This document shows positions 1 through 8,440 of a stretch of 64,000 nucleotides of DNA, piece by piece (position 1 is the first letter of the stretch; each line of letters opens with the position of its first letter). This DNA comes from Polyangiaceae bacterium. GTDB taxonomy: Bacteria; Myxococcota_A; Polyangia; Polyangiales; Polyangiaceae. The stretch spans positions 1,160,501-1,224,500 of the forward strand of contig JACKEB010000011.1 of assembly GCA_020633205.1 (NCBI GenBank), written 5' to 3'. Below the pieces are notes generated by a model. That model saw only the letters and a list, made by a program, of their open reading frames with translations. It made no database searches and was not told the origin of the DNA. A program made the translations under genes and the position numbers.

Positions 1-218
1 GCCCCGCGGTCGTGGTCGAGCCGAACCGAGGAGGGCTACCTTTCCGTATGCCGGTTCCTCCGAAGTTCCCCGCGACCGCGCGGACTGTTGCACTTCGCGA
101 CGCAATGCTAGCTAGACCGCGCGGCAACGGGCAGGTGTGGCGGGAAAACGTCGCCCCTCACCCCCAAAAAGCGAGCACGGGCTCTAGTCAGGTGACGTGA
201 CGGTCGTACTATCCGCCC

Positions 219-707
219 GTGACGTTGTCGTTGGATCAATACGCCCGGGTCGTGACTGCGCTGGAGTTGCTGGGGCTGCCCCAGGCGGATGTACTGGCGG
301 CCGAGTGCATCTCGGCAGGCCAGTGGCAAGAGCTCAAGGCGCCCCTCGAAGCTCGACTCGAGGGTGCCGCTCTCGACGATGATTTCCTTGAGGAATATGT
401 CGCGGCGAGCCAGCGGGCGCTGACACACTTCAAGCGCCGCCTCGCCCCGCTGGACCGAGATCCCCTGGCATGGTTTGCGTTTCTCAAGTGTTTTGGTGAG
501 AGTTCGAACCCGAGCCGTCTCGCTCGGGAGCTGGGGCTCACGGAGATCGATCTCGCCAACCTAGGGGCGTACTGGGTTGGAGCCCTGCCATGCCTCGCGC
601 CCGAGCTGCGGATACGCGCGGCAGAGGTTTCGCCAGGTGTGCCCAAGTTGCGACTGGGACTGCAGGTTTATCAGACTCCCGCAGATCCGATTGGCATCGC
701 CCGCTGA
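219..707 (+). CDS. Hypothetical protein, 162 aa, helical
   Basis: I do not recognise this protein with confidence. It starts with GTG and reads as a soluble, mostly helical protein with no signal peptide or membrane segment. The N-terminus (LSLDQYARVVTALELLGLP) recalls small myxobacterial proteins that open with LTLEQYA-type sequences and are often found near secretion or Rhs loci; that resemblance is from memory and is weak. It lies 24 bp upstream of the next gene on the same strand, so the two are probably co-transcribed. No function is assigned. Confidence 0.6.
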   Translation: MTLSLDQYARVVTALELLGLPQADVLAAECISAGQWQELKAPLEARLEGAALDDDFLEEYVAASQRALTHFKRRLAPLDRDPLAWFAFLKCFGESSNPSRLARELGLTEIDLANLGAYWVGALPCLAPELRIRAAEVSPGVPKLRLGLQVYQTPADPIGIAR

Positions 708-731
708 CTGTGCGACGCCCTGCTGGCGCGC

Positions 732-1877
732 ATGCCGACCCTGAAAAAGCTGTTCGACACCGCAGGTGGACGCTACGAGGAGGTGCGGGACACCACAGAG
801 GCCTCCATTGTGCGGCGCGAGTGGGCCGACTCACCGCGGTACTGGCTCGAGCCATACTACGGCGAATCGAATTGCTTCGGACGGGGCAAACTGGTGGAGA
901 TGCCGGTCGTGGATGCCCGCGGCCTGGTCGAACACGGCTTCGACGCCGAGGGACGGCTCGTGGTGGTGCGTACCTACAACGAGCTACCGAAGCGTCAGTG
1001 GCTGCCGGGTAGAGGTGAGGAGCGGCCGGCGAGCGAAGTGTACTTCGTTTACCATGCGGATGAAGTGGACGCGCTTTGCTTCGACAGTGACGCTGGCAAG
1101 TCGGTAGTGAACGTGGCGCGCTATCGCTACCAGGGACACCAGCTGGTGGAAGTCCAGACACGCTACCGCATTGGCGCGGAGCGTGTGGAATACTTCGAGT
1201 GGGCGGGTGAGCTGCCAGTGCGCGCGCGAGCCTCGCAACCAGGCTATGAACGCCTCTTGGAGTTTACCCATGACGCATCGGGGGAACTCGAACTCGTCGA
1301 GTGGGTATACCCAAACGGAAGCCGCGCGGAAATGTTTCGCAGGATTCACGAGGCGCCCGAAGTCGTGCTCGAGCGTGTCAAGGGCGCCTTGCAAGTCGCC
1401 GCGCGAGATCTACTTGGCGCATGCGACGTTGGTACCCCCATCGCTGCGATTGCCATGTGGCTCGACATGGAGGCCTTCGAGCACCTCTTGCCCCCGCGGG
1501 TGGGGTTGCTCACACTCGAAGAGCAGACTGCGTTCGCGTCCGAGCCGGCGAAGCGTGAGTACGTTTGGAGTCCCGTGGAGTGGGAGCACTACGACACCCA
1601 GGAGCTCGAGTTCGAAGACGAGGCGCTCCACCGTGCCGCAAGTGACGCGAATCAACTGATCTGGCAGCAGGGGCTCTATCAACAAGCAAGGGACCTCGTC
1701 GACGTCGTCTGTCGCGAACTCAACGCAGAAGGACTAGGGAGTCTGCTGCAGTCGACGCCCGAGTGTATTATATTCCCCGTGGATATTACGTCGGGGGATG
1801 GCGAGCAGGGGGTGAGGCGCGTTGTTACGGAGGCTCAGCTGACCGCGCTCAAGCGTAAAGGGTTGCTCCAGGACTAG
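732..1877 (+). CDS. Hypothetical protein, 381 aa, with YD-like beta strands
   Basis: No family is recognised. Residues about 25-210 are rich in aromatic, charged beta strands with the alternating pattern of YD/Rhs-type or immunity-like proteins (for example YRYQGHQLVEVQTRYR and GELELVEWVYPNGS). Residues about 215-381 look alpha-helical, including a stretch rich in Glu and Asp. There is no signal peptide, so a cytoplasmic location is likely. It starts at ATG 24 bp after the 162-aa gene and ends 3 bp before the convergent lipoprotein gene. An accessory or immunity role is only a guess. Confidence 0.65.
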   Translation: MPTLKKLFDTAGGRYEEVRDTTEASIVRREWADSPRYWLEPYYGESNCFGRGKLVEMPVVDARGLVEHGFDAEGRLVVVRTYNELPKRQWLPGRGEERPASEVYFVYHADEVDALCFDSDAGKSVVNVARYRYQGHQLVEVQTRYRIGAERVEYFEWAGELPVRARASQPGYERLLEFTHDASGELELVEWVYPNGSRAEMFRRIHEAPEVVLERVKGALQVAARDLLGACDVGTPIAAIAMWLDMEAFEHLLPPRVGLLTLEEQTAFASEPAKREYVWSPVEWEHYDTQELEFEDEALHRAASDANQLIWQQGLYQQARDLVDVVCRELNAEGLGSLLQSTPECIIFPVDITSGDGEQGVRRVVTEAQLTALKRKGLLQD

Positions 1878-1880
1878 CCC

Positions 1881-2726
1881 TCAGCCATCGTCCTCGTCGC
1901 CGGGGCGCGAAATACGGCCGATGGCGATGCGTGTTTCGAACGTGCGCCACTTCAAGCCGACCCAGCCGTACTCCACCGGGCGGCCCTGCTCGTCGGTGAG
2001 GAGCAAGATCGTGCCCATTCCGAAACCATCGCGACCAACGCGAGTGTCGTCGTCGTGGTGCAAGCTGCTCGCATCGGCGACCCGCAACAAGTAGGCACCT
2101 GGGGAGTCCGGCACCGTGACAGGGGGCAGCACAACGAACGCGACGTGCCCGGTGTTGGTCGACTTCGTGAGCACCTTCGGCTTGATCCAAGCGATCAAGT
2201 CACCAGGCTCAACGTCGGCGACCCGTTCGATCTTTTGCCAACCTGCGCGAGGAGCATCGACTGGGCTCCTGGAGATCGTGCGGTAGTAGTCGCGTGCCAG
2301 GGGCCTTCCGCGAACCCCTTGAAAGCTCGCGCTGCGGGCCACGGGGCTGACTTTCCCTAGGATGTAATGCACCAGGCCCGAACAGTCGAAGTGATACACG
2401 CCTTGCTTTGAATCCACACGGAAACCATGGGTGTATTCGCTGTCTTGCAGAGTCTCGGCGATGTGGCCCAGCGCTCGCATGACTTGATTGGCTTGCCAGG
2501 CGATTTGTGCGTCCGGCGGGAGCGTGGCCTGCCGAGGCGCGCTGTTGACTGGTGGGGAGGCACTTGGGGTGGCTGGGACCTCCACCGTCGGGACCTGGGC
2601 GACGGCGGAGGCTGACTCATGGCGTGGGGCGGGTTGCTCCAGGCTGCTGGTCGAGCAACCCACGCACCACATGAGCGCGAGGGCGCCGATGGAAAACGCG
2701 CATCCACGAGGATACATGTGGCGCAT
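1881..2726 (-). CDS. NlpC/P60-like lipoprotein (putative cysteine peptidase)
   Basis: From the ATG chosen here the protein is 281 aa. It opens with a lipoprotein signal ending in MWCVGC (Cys24), followed by a Pro/Ala-rich linker to about residue 70. The catalytic-looking part carries FDCSGLVHYIL (Cys115) and TGHVAFVV (His194), the Cys and His motifs of NlpC/P60-type peptidoglycan or amide hydrolases. PGDLIAW between them is also typical of the fold. An upstream in-frame start at 2798 would put 24 residues before the signal and is less likely. The predicted location is periplasm or outer membrane, and the substrate is unknown. It is convergent with the gene ending at 1877. Confidence 0.7.
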   Translation of the reverse strand: MRHMYPRGCAFSIGALALMWCVGCSTSSLEQPAPRHESASAVAQVPTVEVPATPSASPPVNSAPRQATLPPDAQIAWQANQVMRALGHIAETLQDSEYTHGFRVDSKQGVYHFDCSGLVHYILGKVSPVARSASFQGVRGRPLARDYYRTISRSPVDAPRAGWQKIERVADVEPGDLIAWIKPKVLTKSTNTGHVAFVVLPPVTVPDSPGAYLLRVADASSLHHDDDTRVGRDGFGMGTILLLTDEQGRPVEYGWVGLKWRTFETRIAIGRISRPGDEDDG

Positions 2727-2837
2727 GCGTCCTCGCCACTGGATGCGACGGAAGCCGGACTCCCCACGAAACGACACTCCGAAAGTGTAGTACCCCATCG
2801 TGGGAAGACACGCCGCTCTTGCAGATCCTTGGGCTCC

Positions 2838-3863
2838 TCAGGTGGGAGTGCTGCCGTCGTAGTTGACCGCGTTGGAGCCGTCGATCATCCCGTTGTACTC
2901 CTTGACCACGTTGTCCGAGGAGCCCGGGACATCATCGCCGATGCCATGGTTGAGGCGCATCTGCTCGTCGCGGGTGAACTTGATGTTGTTCTTGTGGCGC
3001 TTCACGAAGAACGCCACCGCGTCGTAGTAGGCGCGCGGGTGGTTCTTGTAACCCGCCCACATGAGGGGGACTTCCTTGGCGGTTTTTTGCGCCTTTTCCA
3101 GCTCGTCGACGCTGGCGCCGTAGCTCTTGAGAGCGGCTTCGAGCTTGTCGTAGTCGACCTTCTCAGCGTTCACGAGGCGCTGCACGGACTTGGCCTCGAG
3201 CATCGACTTGCGGTGCCAGTAGTGCAGTGAATGGCCCTCGTCCTTTTCGATTGCTGCGAGGTTCTTCACGGAGCGCTCGGTGACGTACTTCTCGATCTCA
3301 GGTGATAGTGCGTCCGATGCTTTCACGAACACCTGAAAGGCCTTCTCGAGATCGGGGTGCATCTTCTTGCCCTTCTCGAACTTGTCGGCCTTGTACATTT
3401 CCTTGTTGTAGTACTTGGCGGCTTCATCGACCTTGGGTATCAGGTCGTTGATCGCCACCCGGTAGTCCTCGCTGAGCTTCGCCAAGTCTCCGAACTGCTG
3501 GAGGTTCTTGTTGGCGTCGAACTGCTGGTTGCACATCTTCAGCACGCTGTCGTCCCACGTGGCCATGCCGACGATGGTGTGCTCACGACCCGTAGGCCCC
3601 TTCTTCTTGTCTTTGACCCACGAGTGGTAGCGCTGCTCCGAGGTGTTGAGCGCGTTGTCGACGAAGTTGCTGCACTTGAGCAGGTGGTCCAAGGCGTCGT
3701 TCTTCTGCTTGTCGGGGTCGGCGGCTTGCTCCGCGACCTCGGGGGCGGGACCGCTCGCCTTGTGCAGCAGGCTGTCGCGCAGCTGGGGGATCGCCACGGC
3801 GGCGGCAATGCCCAGGCCGAGCACCGTCGGGGCGACGAAGGTGAGAATTGTGAAACCTTTCAT
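2838..3863 (-). CDS. DUF3829-like exported protein
   Basis: The protein is 341 aa, beginning MKGFTILTFVAPTVLGLGIAAAVAIP, an uncleaved anchor or signal segment. The rest is charged and helical (about residues 45-341) with repeated Lys/Glu-rich helices. It resembles the DUF3829/YiiG-type family in a start of the KCSNFVDNALNTSE kind and in the C-terminal EYNGMIDGSNAVNYD. The reading frame stays open far upstream to 4733, but that part is the reverse frame of the neighbouring O-antigen-ligase-like gene. The ATG at 3863 follows an AGGAGA-type ribosome site (tccaaggagagtactcc) and is chosen as the start. The function of the family is unknown. Confidence 0.65.
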   Translation of the reverse strand: MKGFTILTFVAPTVLGLGIAAAVAIPQLRDSLLHKASGPAPEVAEQAADPDKQKNDALDHLLKCSNFVDNALNTSEQRYHSWVKDKKKGPTGREHTIVGMATWDDSVLKMCNQQFDANKNLQQFGDLAKLSEDYRVAINDLIPKVDEAAKYYNKEMYKADKFEKGKKMHPDLEKAFQVFVKASDALSPEIEKYVTERSVKNLAAIEKDEGHSLHYWHRKSMLEAKSVQRLVNAEKVDYDKLEAALKSYGASVDELEKAQKTAKEVPLMWAGYKNHPRAYYDAVAFFVKRHKNNIKFTRDEQMRLNHGIGDDVPGSSDNVVKEYNGMIDGSNAVNYDGSTPT

Positions 3864-4018
3864 GGAGTACTCTCCTTGGAGCAACGGCCCTATGGCCAGC
3901 GTTTGCGGCTGCGCAAACAACGACATGTAAGGGACGACCACAGGGCGACCCAGCCGCGCGGAACTCCGCGTATGGCGGCCGTATCGGTAGCTGAGCTGAC
4001 CAGTTGCTAGAAAAGCGA

Positions 4019-5806
4019 TCAGCGGAGTTCTTGGTCTCGCTTGGCCTGCTTGATGCGCTCTCTCAGGGGCGCAATGCGTGAGTCCCCAGGCAACACCGCG
4101 GCCGCGCGGTTCAAAGATGTTTCCGCGGTTCCTGGTTCCCCCTGTTCCAGCTCGATGGCCGCCAGGCCTAGGTTGACTCGAAAGGAACCGGGGCTGATTG
4201 TGCGCGCGGAGAGGAGCGCAACGTGCGCCTGCTTCAACCTCCCCAGGCGGCTCAGCGCTTTGGCGCGAATCAACTCCGCGCCCAAGGAGCGACTCAGCTG
4301 CAGGCTCCGTTCCGCGTGTTCGAGGGAACGCTCGGGTTGGTCTGAGGCGAGCAACGCAACGGCGAAATCGAAATGCGTGTCGGCGGAGTAGGGGTCGAGC
4401 TTCACGGCACGGGCAAGCGCGGAGAGGCGCTCCTCGGGTACTGCCTTCGCCGCCGTTGCCGCGCGCTCGCCCAGCCAGTGGCCTGCCGTGAGGCGTGTCC
4501 CCACCGCCAAGAGCCCCAGCGCGAGCCACCAAATCGGCAGGCGCCGGAGCCGCGGGATGCGACCGAAGGCGTCCGTCCCAATCGCCGCCGTGACGAGCAG
4601 TGCAAGCACCAGGATCCCCGGCTGCAAGAGCGGAGCGTCCGCGATGGCACACACCGCCAGCGCTGCGAGGAACATTTCCCCATGGATCCAAATCTTGCCC
4701 GTGCCGACTGCGCGTAGCGACAGCCACAACCAAGCGACCATCAGCGCCCAGCCAATGAGCCCGTGTTCGAGGAACGTCTGCAGCCAGTCGGAGTGAGCGC
4801 TCTGCAGCGCTTGGAAGGCACGCGCCGCGGAACGCTCGCTCAGTTCACCCAGCAATGCGCCCTGGCCTTCAAGGAACGCTTCGGAGAAGCGACCGCTGCC
4901 GAAGCCGGTGAGCGCTTTCAGCGGGTTCTGCGCCATCGCCTCGAGCGCCGAGCGCCAGATGAAGCGGCGGCCAGCGAGGGCCGCTTGCCAGCTACCCGAG
5001 GCGCTGGGCGCGGCGCCCCAGGCTCCAAGGGGCGCGGTCATGGCGCAGAGCCAGGCCAGATGAGGCGCAAGGCGCCCGAGCTTCGCCGCGCGGATACGGG
5101 TTGGGTCGAGACGCTGCAGCGACACACGCAGCAGTCCAACAACCAGCGCGACTACCAGGGCGACCCAGGCAACGCGGCTCTGGGCGAGGTACAACGCGGC
5201 CAGCTGCGGAGTGAGGCTCAGCGCTACCGCCAAGCGACCGCGCAGGCTGTGAAGCGCGCTGCGTTGTGGAATACTGAGCAGCAGTGTCAGGGCCAAGCTC
5301 AGCCCGAGCCAGTTGGGGTTACCGAGGCCACCGTGGATGTAGCTACCCCGAGCGCCGCCCGCGTATTGGTAGAGAGCCCATGCGGCGGTGCTCACCCCCA
5401 AGAAAACTGCCAGCTTCCGCAGCTGCTGACGCAGCTCCTTGTTGGACCAGGTCGCGCGCGCGACCAGCGCGAGCACAAGCGCTGCGATGTTGAAGCTCAG
5501 CCCGACGAGCGCGCCGGGGCTGCCCCAGAGCAGCGAGAAACAACTCCAGGCTACCCAAAGGCCTGCAGCGCCGAGTGGCGAGGGGAGCACGAGGGGCGCC
5601 CCGCGGAAGGCGCACCAAGCCGCGCCACAGAGCGCGAGCACGCAGACCGCTAGGGCCTTGGGCGCGAGCGCCGTGGCGGCAGGGTCCCACACCAGCAGGC
5701 AAACGCCGAGCGGGAGCCAGAGCCAGTTCCGTATGGAACGACCAGAGCTACCTGCGCCTGAATCAGGTTCAGCCGCGGTTGTCGAGGATGACCCGGAGCT
5801 GGTCAC
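4019..5806 (-). CDS. O-antigen ligase/polymerase-like membrane protein with C-terminal TPRs
   Basis: The protein is 595 aa. Residues about 25-430 contain ten or more hydrophobic segments with the layout of the Wzy/WaaL O-antigen ligase family, including a long periplasmic loop around residues 240-330. Residues about 440-590 are soluble helical repeats resembling TPRs (for example HFDFAVALLASDQPERSLEHAERSLQLS). This architecture fits polymerisation or ligation of surface polysaccharide, or O-glycosylation of proteins, at the inner membrane. The start overlaps the end of the upstream HEAT-repeat gene by 38 bp, so the two are probably translationally coupled. Which sugar substrate is handled cannot be told. 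Confidence 0.75.
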   Translation of the reverse strand: MTSSGSSSTTAAEPDSGAGSSGRSIRNWLWLPLGVCLLVWDPAATALAPKALAVCVLALCGAAWCAFRGAPLVLPSPLGAAGLWVAWSCFSLLWGSPGALVGLSFNIAALVLALVARATWSNKELRQQLRKLAVFLGVSTAAWALYQYAGGARGSYIHGGLGNPNWLGLSLALTLLLSIPQRSALHSLRGRLAVALSLTPQLAALYLAQSRVAWVALVVALVVGLLRVSLQRLDPTRIRAAKLGRLAPHLAWLCAMTAPLGAWGAAPSASGSWQAALAGRRFIWRSALEAMAQNPLKALTGFGSGRFSEAFLEGQGALLGELSERSAARAFQALQSAHSDWLQTFLEHGLIGWALMVAWLWLSLRAVGTGKIWIHGEMFLAALAVCAIADAPLLQPGILVLALLVTAAIGTDAFGRIPRLRRLPIWWLALGLLAVGTRLTAGHWLGERAATAAKAVPEERLSALARAVKLDPYSADTHFDFAVALLASDQPERSLEHAERSLQLSRSLGAELIRAKALSRLGRLKQAHVALLSARTISPGSFRVNLGLAAIELEQGEPGTAETSLNRAAAVLPGDSRIAPLRERIKQAKRDQELR

Positions 5807-7841
5807 GGGTGAAAGGCCGCTGTTCGCGGCTCAGCGCGCGCCGCATGACGAAGGTGAGCTTCTTCGAGTCGTCGGTGGCGAGGTAGAAGTAGGCGAGCTC
5901 CCGCTCCTCGGTGCTCTTGGAAGACAGGCCGTCCAGCATGCGGAAGAAGCCCTGCTCCGGGTCCCAGCTCAGCAAGATGGCAGCGGCGGCCATCGCAGGC
6001 TCGAGATCCGGCGCCTTGGAGCGCTTCTCGAGTTCGGGCTGGAGCGCTTTCCGGGCGGAATCTTCCTTGATGGTGGCAAACAGGTTGAGCGCGCTGTCCA
6101 GCCAGTCCACCGGTAGGTTGTCGTAGTCCCGCATCAGCTCGGACACCGCTACGCTCTCCCCCAGGCGCAGCCGCGCGACACCGGTGTACAAGCGGATCCA
6201 CGTCTGCTTGTGGCCCTTCACCGTGTCCAGGCGTTGTTTGCTGCTCTTGTCGCCCAAGTCGGCGATCAAGAGTGTGCTCCGCTGAGCGTTGCCATAGGCG
6301 CGATGCGCCATGGCCTCGTCGAAGGCGGAGTTGGCGACGGCGACACCGCCAGCGGGCTTCAAGTCGCCGAGCAAGCCAGTCAGCACGCTCCTGCCGCGCG
6401 CCCAGCTAAGGAGCAGGCGCCCAGCGGTGCGCGGGTCCTTGTCCTGACTCGCGAACTCGCGAATGTCTCGCAGATCGCACTGGTAGCGTTCGAAGCAACC
6501 GAGCAGGTAGTTCCGCACTCGGGTGTCGCCGAGCTTGCCCAAGGTCACCGCGGCGCGTTCACGCATCTGGGGGCGGCGCTCGGCGTCCTTCGAGGCGTAG
6601 AGCTGCTTGTAGATCAGGTCCTGCTTCTTATCCCCGGACAGCTTGTTGACGGCGTAGATCGCTTCCTCGCGGATAGTCGGGTTGGCGTCGTCGGTGAACT
6701 TCTCGAGACTTGGGATCGCCTTCGGCTCTGCCAGCTTGCCCAGCGCCACGATGGCGCTCGTGCGCACGAAGTCGCTGGGGTCGCCGAGGGACTTCTGGAG
6801 CATCGGCAGGCCTTCGGGGCGCTTCACATCGCCGAGCACGAACGCGGCGTTCAGGCGAATCACCGCTTGCTTGTGAGCCGCGAGCTTCTCAATGGCAGGG
6901 AAAAACGCCTTCGGGTCGAGGCGCTCGAGGGCGAAGGCGATGTTGTTCAACATGCGCGCTTCGCGCACCTTGGGGAGGTGCCCAATCAACGCGCGGGTCG
7001 CCGTGGGGTCGCCGATCTTACCTAGGGCATAGACGGCCTTGTTGCGCACCTCTTCGTTGCGGTGGCCCATCAGCGGCGTCAGCTTGTTCACCAGCTGCTT
7101 GGCCTGGAGCTCCGCCGCGGACTCCGTGCCCTGAAGCACGAGCCAGTCGTTGTCCTTCAAGCCGAGCACGTACGCGACGTCGCCGATCAGGGTCTGCCGC
7201 GCCATCAGGTGACGACTACGCCACAGCGCGGAGTAGACGCGCCCGCGGTTATCCGTCTCGTCCTTCTTGGGCGCTTTGCGCAGTTCCGAGCGCAACACGC
7301 GAACCGCACGCTGACTTCCTAGGGCGCCGAGGGCGTCGACGATCGCCATGCGATTGCTGGGAGACTCATCGTCGCGCTGATAGAGCTTGTAGAGCGGCTC
7401 GAACGACTCCTCATCAGGCATCGACTCGAGGGCTTGAATCACCTCGTAGCGGACGCTCGGTTCCCAGTCGGCCAGTGCCGCGCGGAGATTGGGCAGTGCG
7501 GAGCGATCGCCCAGCGCTCGCAGCAAGCGTGCACACTCGCTGCGGACGTCGGTGTTGGCGTTGTCCTGCAGGCAGCGCGCCAGAGCTGCCGTGCCCCGCC
7601 TCCCTAGGTTCAACACGTCTGGGCTCGAGGGCATCTCCCCGTAGCTCACGTTGATCAGCGCTGCGGGGTCCTTCGCCATCTGCGCTAGCACGCGCTCTCG
7701 AGGGGAGAGCCGCTGCGTGCCCTCCTGGGCGCCCGCGTCGACGCCCAGCAGCAGGCTCGGCAGCAAGGCTAGAGACAGCGCGCCCGCGGCGAACACGGCG
7801 CGGCGCTGGGTGGTCCACTTGCGATTGGAGTCGTTTGCCAT
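5769..7841 (-). CDS. Exported HEAT-repeat protein
   Basis: The protein is 690 aa with an N-terminal signal segment (residues about 14-38) ending near DAGAQ. Residues about 60-480 are tandem HEAT or PBS-lyase-type repeats, visible as recurring patterns such as VRNKAVYALGKIGDPTATRALIGHL and VRTSAIVALGKLAEPKAIPSLEKF. The C-terminal 200 residues are also helical but less regular. A periplasmic scaffold is the likeliest role. It is the middle gene of a three-gene minus-strand operon: 27 bp after the small lipoprotein gene and overlapping the O-antigen-ligase-like gene by 38 bp. That context suggests a role in envelope glycan assembly. Confidence 0.8.
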   Translation of the reverse strand: MANDSNRKWTTQRRAVFAAGALSLALLPSLLLGVDAGAQEGTQRLSPRERVLAQMAKDPAALINVSYGEMPSSPDVLNLGRRGTAALARCLQDNANTDVRSECARLLRALGDRSALPNLRAALADWEPSVRYEVIQALESMPDEESFEPLYKLYQRDDESPSNRMAIVDALGALGSQRAVRVLRSELRKAPKKDETDNRGRVYSALWRSRHLMARQTLIGDVAYVLGLKDNDWLVLQGTESAAELQAKQLVNKLTPLMGHRNEEVRNKAVYALGKIGDPTATRALIGHLPKVREARMLNNIAFALERLDPKAFFPAIEKLAAHKQAVIRLNAAFVLGDVKRPEGLPMLQKSLGDPSDFVRTSAIVALGKLAEPKAIPSLEKFTDDANPTIREEAIYAVNKLSGDKKQDLIYKQLYASKDAERRPQMRERAAVTLGKLGDTRVRNYLLGCFERYQCDLRDIREFASQDKDPRTAGRLLLSWARGRSVLTGLLGDLKPAGGVAVANSAFDEAMAHRAYGNAQRSTLLIADLGDKSSKQRLDTVKGHKQTWIRLYTGVARLRLGESVAVSELMRDYDNLPVDWLDSALNLFATIKEDSARKALQPELEKRSKAPDLEPAMAAAAILLSWDPEQGFFRMLDGLSSKSTEERELAYFYLATDDSKKLTFVMRRALSREQRPFTRDQLRVILDNRG

Positions 7842-7868
7842 ACGGAATTTCTTCTGGTGAGCGCCCGA

Positions 7869-8255
7869 CTAGCGCTGCTTCACTTCCTGCGCGAGCTCTT
7901 TGATACGACCGAGCAGGGCGTCCCTACTGGTGCGCTTCGGCAGATAACGAATCGTTACCTGGCGCGCTTTGCACACGCCAAACGGTTCCTTCCACTCGAT
8001 CAGCTCGACGCCAGGGTCCTGGTAGAGCGCGAGGTCGAAGTCCTCTTCACATCCCGCGCGTTGCTCGAGCTCGAGCTCGAGCTTCAGCTCGGCGCGCTGT
8101 TCGCTCGCGGGTACGGGCTCATCATGGCTTGGTGGTGCGCTGTGCAGCGCCGCGCCGCCGCACGCCTGAATCGCAGCACACGCTCCCAGGAGCGCGGCGG
8201 TTGTCGCGAGCCTTTGGAGCAACGCCGTAATTCGCGCGGATTGCTGAACCGTCAC
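7869..8255 (-). CDS. Small lipoprotein, 128 aa
   Basis: Hypothetical lipoprotein. The frame is open to a TTG at 8336, but the GTG at 8255 gives a clean lipoprotein signal (TALLQRLATTAALLGACAAIQAC) and is preferred. The mature part has an acidic EL repeat (LKLELELEQ) and two Cys (in RAGCEEDF and FGVCKARQ) that could form a disulfide. The C-terminus is a basic helix. It sits 27 bp upstream of the HEAT-repeat gene and is probably the first gene of that operon. No function is recognised, and the start is uncertain. Confidence 0.6.
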   Translation of the reverse strand: MTVQQSARITALLQRLATTAALLGACAAIQACGGAALHSAPPSHDEPVPASEQRAELKLELELEQRAGCEEDFDLALYQDPGVELIEWKEPFGVCKARQVTIRYLPKRTSRDALLGRIKELAQEVKQR

Positions 8256-8440
8256 GCGCGGGGTCTTCGCACGGGAATTGATCGACTTCAAGCCGGACGC
8301 TTTCGCAGAGTTTTGCAATGCCAACCGGCGCGACAAAAGCCGCGCTCGGCGTACTACGCCGCTTTCACGCGAGGCATTCCCGGTATGCTCCGAATTCCTC
8401 AGTGTCGATTCGCACGCTGCGCGATTTCTCAGAGCCTAGG

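Noticed and set aside
538..1161. 207-codon minus-strand frame opposite the second gene
   Set aside because: It is a high-GC antisense shadow with Arg/Pro-rich composition; the + strand frames are better supported.
3864..4733. Upstream extension of the DUF3829-like gene
   Set aside because: It is the reverse-frame shadow of the O-antigen-ligase-like gene. The ATG at 3863 has a ribosome site and a signal-like segment.
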